Shown here piece by piece: positions 7,940 through 13,017 of a DNA stretch of 13,017 nt. The stretch comes from Dehalococcoidia bacterium LH_S1 (GTDB lineage: Bacteria; Chloroflexota; Dehalococcoidia; SZUA-161; SpSt-899). Numbering within the stretch: position 1 is the stretch's first letter; each line of letters begins with the position of its first letter. A model generated the notes under the pieces. The model had not been told where the DNA came from. It saw only the letters and a list, made by a program, of their open reading frames with translations, and did not search any database. The stretch is taken from NCBI GenBank assembly GCA_023660035.1, contig JAGXOF010000009.1:5137-18153 (forward strand). Reading direction: 5' to 3'. The translations under genes and the position numbers were made by a program.

Positions 7940-8242
7940 TTAGATGATTTTCAGCGATATCTCCCTTAAATCCTGAGGGAGCATCTGATATTCCCTGAGA
8001 TTAAACGTTCGCATGAAATATTGTGCTCTGCGTAGGAGAATAATAGCTACTATGAGAATAAAAAAGGTGATCAAAGCTAATACAACTGTAGATATTGACA
8101 ATAAATTGTCATAAGATCCGTTAACTACCAGTCCTACAAGGAAGGAATCAATAGCCATAAATATACTGCTCACCGTTAGCCTATGACCTATATCTGAGGT
8201 TTGGGTATCTATCAGCTTCCATAAGCTTTCCTCATATGTCAA
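7940..8242 (-). CDS. Small two-helix membrane protein between array and cmr operon
   Basis: A 100-residue protein that I cannot assign to a named family. It has an amphipathic N-terminal segment (MTYEESLWKLIDTQTSDIGH), two predicted transmembrane helices (about 23-41, SSIFMAIDSFLVGLVV; about 47-70, ending FFILIVAIILL), then a positively charged RRAQYF and a polar tail ending DLREISLKII. The positive residues after helix 2 and the short loop suggest both ends are cytoplasmic. The start is TTG at 8242, with AGGGGGG (8250-8256) seven bases upstream; no in-frame ATG is available before residue 29. It has the same orientation as the cmr genes and its own possible promoter. Membrane proteins accompany some type III systems as effectors activated by cyclic oligoadenylate, but this Cas10 looks cyclase-dead, so a link to the system is open. 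Confidence 0.65.
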   Translation of the reverse strand: MTYEESLWKLIDTQTSDIGHRLTVSSIFMAIDSFLVGLVVNGSYDNLLSISTVVLALITFFILIVAIILLRRAQYFMRTFNLREYQMLPQDLREISLKII

Positions 8243-8243
8243 T

Positions 8244-8259
8244 AATAGGCCCCCCTATT
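8244..8259 (-). promoter_or_regulatory. Hairpin enclosing the ribosome-binding site of the membrane protein
   Basis: AATAGG (8244-8249) and CCTATT (8254-8259) form a perfect 6-bp stem around four C on the plus strand (G on the transcript). The G-run in it is the best Shine-Dalgarno for the TTG start at 8242, so in RNA the site could be partly masked. Confidence 0.35.
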
Positions 8260-8270
8260 TCCTGTTGAAT

Positions 8271-8299
8271 TTTTTAGAGGGCTGAAGATGAACTGACAA
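8271..8299 (-). promoter_or_regulatory. Candidate sigma-70 promoter for the membrane protein and cmr operon
   Basis: On the minus strand TTGTCA (8294-8299, five of six consensus bases) is followed after exactly 17 nt by TAAAAA (8271-8276, four of six). It points into the membrane protein gene, whose TTG start is about 30 nt downstream. It lies between the oldest CRISPR repeat and the effector operon, where a separate operon promoter would be expected. Nothing else is visible in the gap. Confidence 0.4.
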
Positions 8300-8306
8300 G
8301 CCTTTG

Positions 8307-8535
8307 ATTTCCATCCCCTATAGGTAGGCTAGTAACTATGTCACGATACATTATACAGACACAGGAAGACCGTTTCAATCCCTCATAGGTAGGCTAGTAA
8401 CCCGGGTCTTTGGCTCAGCTCAAGTCTTTGGCTCAGCTAGTTTCAATCCCTTATAGGTAGGCTAGTAACCGTTCTCGTGCATAATTTTACTGTAAACCCC
8501 ACTCCGTTTCAATCCCTCATAGGTAGGCTAGCAAC
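8307..8535 (-). CRISPR. Distal CRISPR segment: 4 repeats, 3 spacers
   Basis: Repeats lie at 8307-8336, 8372-8401, 8440-8469 and 8506-8535, with spacers of 35, 38 and 36 nt. They are the same 30-bp repeat as the main array, read on the minus strand. Differences from the leader-proximal consensus grow towards the end: the repeat at 8307 has changes at both its outer end and its middle, as expected for the terminal degenerate repeat far from a leader. The segment is separated from the main array by the thioesterase gene and its terminator. No promoter-like sequence directly precedes it, so its three spacers may be poorly expressed. One spacer contains an internal duplication. Confidence 0.95.
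8406..8438. repeat. 15-bp direct duplication inside one spacer
   Basis: GTCTTTGGCTCAGCT occurs at 8406-8420 and again at 8424-8438, separated by CAA. Together the copies fill nearly the whole 38-nt spacer (8402-8439). Either the protospacer was itself a tandem repeat or the duplication arose after capture. Confidence 0.9.
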
Positions 8536-8541
8536 TTGTAA

Positions 8542-8585
8542 AAACAGGCCTTTTCCAGATTTTAAACCCTGGAAAAGGCCTGTTT
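8542..8585 (-). terminator. Strong intrinsic terminator after the thioesterase gene
   Basis: A perfect 17-bp inverted repeat, AAACAGGCCTTTTCCAG (8542-8558) and its complement (8569-8585), encloses a 10-nt loop. On the minus strand the stem is followed directly by a run of five T. It begins two bases after the thioesterase stop codon (8588-8590). It should end both the thioesterase mRNA and any read-through pre-crRNA. On the plus strand the tail is T-rich too, but nothing upstream there needs it. Confidence 0.88.
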
Positions 8586-8587
8586 AT

Positions 8588-9001
8588 TTACTTTTCAATT
8601 TTATAGAGGCTTAGACGTTTTCGTATGTCATCCGGGATGGGTTTGGATTGATTCTCCTGATAGTCGTAAAAAACCTGGCTCGATTGCCCCCGGGCATGGA
8701 CCATGGTCTCGTCGTTGCTGTTCAGCAGTTCATACTGCATGTCGAAACGCTTTGTCCCGATATAGCTTATCCAGACCTGAAGAGTGAGGCTGTCGTTGAG
8801 CTTGACCGGCCGGAGATAGTCACAACTGAGATGGGCCAGGATAAACTGAAAATCAGTTGCTCGCTCTAGTCCGAACAATTCCTGGACAAGAGCGACGCGA
8901 CCTTCTTCGAAATAGGTGAAGAAGACTGCGTTGTTCACATGCCCCATGGAATCGATGTCCCGGAAGCGGACCAAAATGTTCAGGGTGATTTTTGGGTTCA
9001 T
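8588..9001 (-). CDS. Hotdog-fold acyl-CoA thioesterase (4HBT/YbgC-like) inside the CRISPR array
   Basis: A complete 137-residue protein of the 4-hydroxybenzoyl-CoA thioesterase family, small cytoplasmic enzymes that hydrolyse acyl-CoA thioesters. The N-terminal motif VRFRDIDSMGHVNNAVFFTYFEEGR starts at residue 11 and contains the expected catalytic aspartate (Asp17) and the GHVNN turn; length is normal. FILAHLSCDYLRPVKLNDSL and the later beta-strands fit the hotdog fold. The real substrate cannot be told. Its context is remarkable: the ATG at 9001 overlaps the end of a CRISPR repeat (9000-9029), the repeat supplies GAGGG (9008-9012) six bases upstream, and the gene plus terminator exactly fills the interval between two repeats. 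It is in the same direction as the array and probably depends on read-through from the leader promoter. No frame damage is seen. Confidence 0.9.
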   Translation of the reverse strand: MNPKITLNILVRFRDIDSMGHVNNAVFFTYFEEGRVALVQELFGLERATDFQFILAHLSCDYLRPVKLNDSLTLQVWISYIGTKRFDMQYELLNSNDETMVHARGQSSQVFYDYQENQSKPIPDDIRKRLSLYKIEK

Positions 9002-9012
9002 TCCAATCCCTC
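9000..9012 (-). promoter_or_regulatory. Repeat-derived ribosome-binding site and start of the thioesterase
   Basis: The repeat at 9000-9029 reads GAGGGATTGGAAT at its minus-strand 3' end, where the array consensus has GAGGAATTGAAAC. GAGGG (9008-9012) sits six bases from the ATG, and the changed last bases AT form the first two letters of the start codon. The expected Cas6 cut, eight bases before the repeat end, would fall between this GAGGG and the start codon. Confidence 0.65.
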
Positions 9013-10361
9013 ATAGGTAGGCTAATAACTTAACTCCAAACGAGATGCCCTGGCCGGACTCGCCCTAGTTTCAATCCCTCATAGGTAGGCTAATAACATG
9101 GGGAGAGCCGGGAATTGGCAAGTCGAGTATCACCGTTTCAACCCCTCATAGGTAGGCTAATAACCTTGAAAAACGTAATAGTGATTGGGATCGGGCTAAC
9201 TGAGTTTCAATCCCTCATAGGTAGGCTAATAACTGCCTCGGCTCTAATCCTTACTATGAGGTTCCCTAGTTTCAATCCCTCATAGGTAGGCTAGTAACTG
9301 TCTACACACCAACGGATAGCGACACAATAGCTTAGTTTCAATTCCTCATAGGTAGGCTAGTAACCGACATTTGGTTGCTTTAGGGCTGGTGGAGTTTGTA
9401 GTTTCAATTCCTCATAGGTAGGCTAGTAACTATAGATATACTGTAATTGTAAATAAAAATTATAAGGGTTTCAATTCCTCATAGGTAGGCTAGTAACGGG
9501 CCGCGTTGGACGCTTTGCAGACGTAACCATCCTTGTTTCAATTCCTCATAGGTAGGCTAGTAACCGCGAGGACCTGTTGCAGGAACTATTTATGACTCTA
9601 GTTTCAATTCCTCATAGGTAGGCTAGTAACTAGCCTTGCTTAGTTAACTCCCTTTCTATAAGAGCCTGTTTCAATTCCTCATAGGTAGGCTAGTAACTGT
9701 AGGGCCTGTGCTTTACAATAGTTTTGCTGCTGAGTTTCAATTCCTCATAGGTAGGCTAGTAACGCACATCCTCTGGATCGAGCAGAATAGCTATGCCCTT
9801 GTTTCAATTCCTCATAGGTAGGCTAGTAACTATGTGATGGACGAAGATATGAATGAGAACCACAATTGTTTCAATTCCTCATAGGTAGGCTAGTAACGAG
9901 GCTCGAACAGAGGCTAGCTACAGGATATTTCGGTTTCAATTCCTCATAGGTAGGCTAGTAACTCAGTCAGCTAAAAACAGAAAACCAAAAATTCAACAGT
10001 TTCAATTCCTCATAGGTAGGCTAGTAACCCTTATCGTATTTGGATGGGTAGTTTAAGGAGATACCGTTTCAATTCCTCATAGGTAGGCTAGTAACGCGAG
10101 ACATTGCAACTTCTGAAATACGGCAAGTTCTGTTTCAATTCCTCATAGGTAGGCTAGTAACTGTGCAACGCCAGTCGGCAGGGAAGGCAGCCCGTATTGT
10201 TTCAATTCCTCATAGGTAGGCTAGTAACCCTGTATCATATTGCATCTTGATTCTCAGATCGAGAGTTTCAATTCCTCATAGGTAGGCTAGTAACTTCCTT
10301 CGTTTCCAAGTCTTCCGATCCCCACATACTCGTTTCAATTCCTCATAGGTAGGCTAGTAAC
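9000..10361 (-). CRISPR. Main CRISPR array: 21 repeats, 20 spacers
   Basis: Thirty-bp repeats read on the minus strand as GTTACTAGCC...GAATTGAAAC, with spacers of 35-39 nt. The 16 repeats nearest the leader (9335-10361) are identical. The next five drift: one change at 9269, two at 9204 and 9068, three at 9135 and four at 9000. The end ATTGAAAC is the typical 8-nt crRNA 5' tag, which sets the transcription direction from right to left, agreeing with the leader promoter at 10406-10435 and the decay of repeats leftward. Spacers vary in base composition; for example the one at 9431-9467 is very AT-rich, as from a low-GC phage or plasmid. The repeat resembles type I-B repeats and is probably shared by the type I-B and III-C modules. 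No cas6 is in view. Confidence 0.98.
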
Positions 10362-10549
10362 TCAAGTTTGTCCCCTTCACATTTTGTGGCGCTCGAACTA
10401 TACAAATTATAACGCTATTGCCCCTCCAATGTCAATATCCATCAGCATCAAACAGCTTTGTCCTGAGTTCAAATAAGGCATCATTCATCCATTGTCGAAC
10501 CACTCGTCATTTTACGCTACCGGGGGTCGACAACCCCGCACCGGCAGAA
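10362..10549 (-). other. CRISPR leader
   Basis: The 188 nt between the cas2 stop codon and the first repeat form the leader. Besides the promoter, it contains a small hairpin (CGGGG at 10521-10525 with CCCCG at 10534-10538) about 12 nt beyond the cas2 stop, without a T-run. New spacers should be added at position 10361. I see no supported gene here. Confidence 0.85.
10406..10435 (-). promoter_or_regulatory. Leader promoter of the CRISPR array
   Basis: On the minus strand TTGACA (10430-10435) and TATAAT (10406-10411) both match the sigma-70 consensus perfectly, with an 18-nt spacer. Transcription should start near 10399, leaving about 38 nt of leader RNA before the first repeat. This sets the array direction and makes constitutive, strong pre-crRNA expression likely. 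Confidence 0.88.
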
Positions 10550-10813
10550 TCACAGGACCAGCGATACGCCGCCCTTGTCCTGTCCTATGATCTCTCGCTG
10601 CATGTATTGCTGCCGCCTGAGAAAGTAGAAAACCACCGAGTCTTCATCCTTATCAATGACCTTTTTTATATCCCTCTTCATCCTTTCCAGTTGAGCCTTC
10701 GTAAGCTCACCCTCCAGGAGCGAGTTCTGGACCCAGTTTAGATACCTTCTTCCAATCTTGAGCACCTTGTTTACCCTGTCCACGTTGACATCGTAGGCCA
10801 TTATGACAAACAC
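10550..10813 (-). CDS. cas2: Cas2 adaptation protein
   Basis: Cas2, 87 residues, the central dimer of the Cas1-Cas2 complex that holds new spacer DNA. The beta-alpha-beta start MFVIMAYDVNVDRVNKV carries the conserved Asp8, and GRRYLNWVQNSLLEGELT is the usual second conserved segment. Length is normal. The start is GTG at 10813 with GAGGTGG (10820-10826) six bases upstream, inside the end of cas1, three bases after whose stop it begins. It is the last gene before the leader of the array. Both sequence and context support this strongly. Confidence 0.97.
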   Translation of the reverse strand: MFVIMAYDVNVDRVNKVLKIGRRYLNWVQNSLLEGELTKAQLERMKRDIKKVIDKDEDSVVFYFLRRQQYMQREIIGQDKGGVSLVL

Positions 10814-10816
10814 GCT

Positions 10817-11812
10817 TCACCACCTCGCAACATAGGGACCATAGTTCTCATCGCCGAGGAGATGCTTCTCAATCTTGTAGAGATCGAGGCGAACCAGACG
10901 ACGGTAGGATACTTTCCGTTTCAACCGCGGGTGATCGATCGTTGAGTGAAGCCGCTTTTCCCACTCCTCGACGAATATCTTGCGGCCTGCCTCAGTAAGC
11001 AGTATTCCGCCGGCGGATTCAGAGAAATGTCTCGCTTGAATCTGTTGCCTGTTGAGAAGCGAGAAGATCAGCCGGTCAACCAGCACTGGCTTGAAAATCT
11101 CGGCCACGTCCAGGTTCAGACTGAAACGCCGGAAGTTGGTAGTATGCAGGAAACCGATACGCGGGTCAAGGTGAGTACGGTAGATCTCGCTGAGGACTGC
11201 CACGTACATGAGCGAGTTCCCGAAGCTGATCAAGGCATTCAATCGATTCTCCGGCGGCCGGCGACTGCGCTTTTCAAAGGAAAAGCCCTCCTGCTTCAAG
11301 ATGGTATCGAAGGCTCCGTAATACGCCTCCCGCAGATTGCCCTCGACCGCCATAAGCGCATCGTTGGAGCCCTGTTGATCGATAAGGCAGGCCGCTGACT
11401 CGATGGCATCGAGCGCCCCTTGCACATCGGCGCCGCGGCGAATGTAGTAGGTCAGAATCCGTTTCATGTTCTCTGTCGCCCCGCTTACGAATCGGCGGGC
11501 CAAATCGAGCCGCTTCGCCGGATCATTATAATATTCGGCTTGATTAAGGAGGAGCCAACCGGAGTTGTAATGCTCCCTGGGGTAGTACGAGCCGATATAA
11601 TAGCCATAGTGGTTGAAAAAATGGAGCAGAATTTCACTCTGGGTGAGGAACTCCATCAGCCGTTTGTTGATATCCAGCTCCCCGAAGATGTTCAGTTCGG
11701 AGGTGTTCTCCACGGGGACATATTTCTTCTTACCCTCGCCATCAACAAAGGCCAGGGTGTTCTGTCGGCGCTCCAGCTTGCCATCGGAGAAGATGTAGAA
11801 CGGTTGTTTCAT
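10817..11812 (-). CDS. cas1: Cas1 integrase, type I-B-like
   Basis: Cas1, 331 residues, the metal-dependent integrase that inserts new spacers at the leader end. The N-terminal beta-domain (about 1-75, YVPVENTSELNIFGELDIN) leads into the helical catalytic domain. The active-site residues are visible: Glu157 in MAVEGNLREAYY, His223 in GFLHTTNFRR, and Asp235/Glu238 in LNLDVAEIFKP. ALISFGNSLMYVAVLSEI (193-210) is the conserved helix between them. The length and motif spelling match Cas1 of subtype I-B loci, in line with the neighbouring cas4 and cas3. ATG at 11812 has only a weak GAAGAA upstream. A 66-nt gap with a REP-like hairpin separates it from cas4. Confidence 0.97.
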   Translation of the reverse strand: MKQPFYIFSDGKLERRQNTLAFVDGEGKKKYVPVENTSELNIFGELDINKRLMEFLTQSEILLHFFNHYGYYIGSYYPREHYNSGWLLLNQAEYYNDPAKRLDLARRFVSGATENMKRILTYYIRRGADVQGALDAIESAACLIDQQGSNDALMAVEGNLREAYYGAFDTILKQEGFSFEKRSRRPPENRLNALISFGNSLMYVAVLSEIYRTHLDPRIGFLHTTNFRRFSLNLDVAEIFKPVLVDRLIFSLLNRQQIQARHFSESAGGILLTEAGRKIFVEEWEKRLHSTIDHPRLKRKVSYRRLVRLDLYKIEKHLLGDENYGPYVARW

Positions 11813-11822
11813 TTTATTCTTC

Positions 11823-11873
11823 AGCCACAGAGGGCATAGAGAACTCCCTTTTCCCCCGGTGATGTCTGTGGCT
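11823..11873. repeat. REP-like inverted repeat between cas4 and cas1
   Basis: AGCCACAGA (11823-11831) and TCTGTGGCT (11865-11873) are perfect inverted arms around a 33-nt loop. The words around the left arm (minus strand CTCTATGCCCTCTGTGGCT) resemble a dispersed repeat I recall from many environmental bacterial genomes; this resemblance is from memory. It fills almost the whole cas4-cas1 gap and could affect expression of cas1 relative to cas4. Confidence 0.5.
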
Positions 11874-11878
11874 TATCA

Positions 11879-12409
11879 TCATCCCCAGCAGAACTCGGCA
11901 TAGGCGCACGAGCGGCAGGTTCCCTTCCACTCCGCAGCCGGGGGCATCGGTAGTTGCCTGACCTTCTCGACCTCTCTCAATGTGTGCTCCACATCCTGCT
12001 CTTCACTCGCTGTCAACTCCACGGATTCGGTACGGCGCTGTCGAGGAAAGCGGAGTTCCCCGGTAAGACCGGTCAACCCTTTCCGTTTGAGGTAATAGAG
12101 ATAGTACAGCACCTGAAGTTGACCTGCCTTTTTTATCCCCTGCGAATGCTTGACCTCCACCACTTTTCCGCTCCCCTCCATTACATCTATCTTGATAAGG
12201 GAATCTATTAAAAGCTCATGTTTCTGCTCACGAGGATAGGCTTCTTCATGGAGGAGCTTTCCCAGGCCCACCCGGTCGCTGGAGCTCTCCAGTTGCAGTC
12301 GATGGGCATAGAGCCACAGCTTGCGCGGACAGACAATGAAGTAATTAACCTCCGTCCCCCCGACCTTGAGGTCCTCAAATTCCGATTCGGTGATGGTGGT
12401 TGTAATCAT
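11879..12409 (-). CDS. cas4: Cas4 exonuclease, Fe-S cluster protein
   Basis: Cas4, 176 residues, a RecB-like nuclease that trims prespacers and helps select PAM-proximal ends with Cas1-Cas2. Four cysteines for an iron-sulphur cluster are present: Cys27 (VCPRKLW) and C165, C168, C174 in the C-terminal CRSCAYAEFC. RecB-nuclease residues are His54 (GKLLHEE), Asp75 (IKIDVM), Glu85 and Lys87 (VVEVKHS), and the QLQVLYYLYYL helix (97-107). Length is usual for type I-B Cas4. ATG at 12409 shares its A with the TAA stop of cas3, so the two are translationally coupled. All active residues look intact. Confidence 0.96.
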   Translation of the reverse strand: MITTTITESEFEDLKVGGTEVNYFIVCPRKLWLYAHRLQLESSSDRVGLGKLLHEEAYPREQKHELLIDSLIKIDVMEGSGKVVEVKHSQGIKKAGQLQVLYYLYYLKRKGLTGLTGELRFPRQRRTESVELTASEEQDVEHTLREVEKVRQLPMPPAAEWKGTCRSCAYAEFCWG

Positions 12410-13017
12410 TAAATAATCCTGGCCTTAGGGCTCCCTTCTAGTGCTTCTTCCGGCGAGAGACCGATTTCTTCATCATAATGCAGGTCCGTGACAAAGTAAC
12501 CAATATCTGAAGAGAAGAAGTGATCCTTGAAAGCGAAAAGCCAATGGATTGGGATTGGGACGAGGAGTTCGACAAGCCTCCATTTCTCTTTCTTATCCAT
12601 CATGGCGTAAGCTTCCCCCAAAAAACGTTCAGGAATCACGTCAATGGAAATAGTTCCTGTCCTGGTGGCAAATTTCTCCCTCAACTCCTCCTCAGAAAGG
12701 TCCATAGTATAGCAGCCAAGTTTCCTTTGAACATCATCAAGGGTTTCCTTACCCTTTACGAGTTCATCTACATATTCCTCGCTTGTCGCTATTCGTCCAT
12801 AGAGCACATTTGCTGCTTCCACCAGTTCTCTGTTAGTGGGTTGAGAAGGGAGCTCGCTGAAAACCTCTCTGCTTATATTAAGTGCATCTTTCCCATAAAT
12901 TTTCTCGGAGCCCTCATCCCATTCATTAAAGACAAAGATTGGCGTTGGCGCACGCTTTCCATATCGGTTAACCCTCCCCATTCGCTGGACGATAGCATCG
13001 ACCGGGGCAATTTCTGT
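12409..13017 (-). CDS. cas3: Cas3 helicase-nuclease, C-terminal part (runs off the window)
   Basis: The last 202 codons of a Cas3-type helicase; the frame stays open to the right edge, so the 5' part is missing from the window, not from the gene. The first visible residues contain helicase motif VI (VQRMGRVNRYG, about residues 10-20), diagnostic for the SF2 helicase of Cas3, which unwinds and degrades DNA recruited by Cascade. The remaining part (VFNEWDEGSEKIYG... to LHYDEEIGLSPEEAL near the end) fits the Cas3 C-terminal domain with its YDEEIGL ending. The HD nuclease domain would lie outside the window. The order cas3-cas4-cas1-cas2 suggests subtype I-B. The stop overlaps the cas4 start codon by one base. 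Confidence 0.9.
   Translation of the reverse strand, partial: TEIAPVDAIVQRMGRVNRYGKRAPTPIFVFNEWDEGSEKIYGKDALNISREVFSELPSQPTNRELVEAANVLYGRIATSEEYVDELVKGKETLDDVQRKLGCYTMDLSEEELREKFATRTGTISIDVIPERFLGEAYAMMDKKEKWRLVELLVPIPIHWLFAFKDHFFSSDIGYFVTDLHYDEEIGLSPEEALEGSPKARII

Noticed and set aside
7617..8242. The small basic protein and the membrane protein as a toxin-antitoxin pair
   Set aside because: They are separated by 113 nt, not overlapping, and neither resembles a known toxin or antitoxin family; the basic gene is coupled to cmr1 instead.
8588..9001. The thioesterase as a frameshifted relic
   Set aside because: The frame is intact over a normal family length, with the conserved N-terminal motif, a good ribosome-binding site and a terminator right after the stop.
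65..10534. The 11-mer GGGTCGACAAC at 65-75 and again at 10524-10534, as possible att sites bracketing the array and III-C block
   Set aside because: Repeats of 11 bases are expected by chance in 13 kb, and no integrase or target-site structure accompanies them.
10418..10741. Plus-strand frame spanning the leader and cas2
   Set aside because: It overlaps the leader promoter and the opposite strand of cas2 and lacks its own ribosome-binding site.

Overview
The window is a CRISPR-Cas defence island from what is probably a bacterium with intermediate GC. Every gene I accept lies on the minus strand, so the locus reads right to left. Three features point to an anaerobic or thermophilic bacterium: the Shine-Dalgarno sequences (AGGAGG type), the sigma-70-like promoter at the array leader, and a repeat ending GAATTGAAAC that resembles type I-B repeats of thermophilic Clostridia. 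Csx11-type Cas10 proteins are known from methanogens and thermophilic bacteria. I cannot name a taxon from this window.

Right block (about 10,550-13,017): the 3' end of a cas3 helicase-nuclease, then cas4, cas1 and cas2. This order is typical of a type I-B locus, whose interference genes should lie beyond the right edge. Cas3 and Cas4 share one base, Cas1 and Cas2 are 3 nt apart, and a REP-like inverted repeat lies between cas4 and cas1.

Middle (about 8,307-10,435): a near-consensus promoter (TTGACA, 18 nt, TATAAT) sits in the leader and drives a CRISPR array of 30-bp repeats running leftward. Sixteen leader-proximal repeats are identical and nine distal ones carry changes. A complete hotdog-fold thioesterase gene, followed by a strong hairpin terminator, occupies one spacer position. 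The repeat in front of it supplies both a ribosome-binding site and part of the start codon. Four further repeats lie beyond the terminator.

Left block (about 116-8,242): a possible promoter next to the array, a small two-helix membrane protein, a small very basic protein, and then the effector operon in the order cmr1, cmr6, cas10 (Csx11-like), cmr4, cmr5, cmr3. That order and the degenerate Cas10 identify it as subtype III-C. Cas10 has lost the GGDD cyclase motif (EPRT in its place), and its HD motif reads HN. Cmr4 keeps its RNA-cutting aspartate. The complex is therefore predicted to bind and cut target RNA without cyclic oligoadenylate signalling and perhaps without HD nuclease activity. 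No cas6, CARF effector or ring nuclease is visible, so crRNA processing must come from elsewhere, probably the neighbouring type I locus. The two modules presumably share this array and the adaptation genes.
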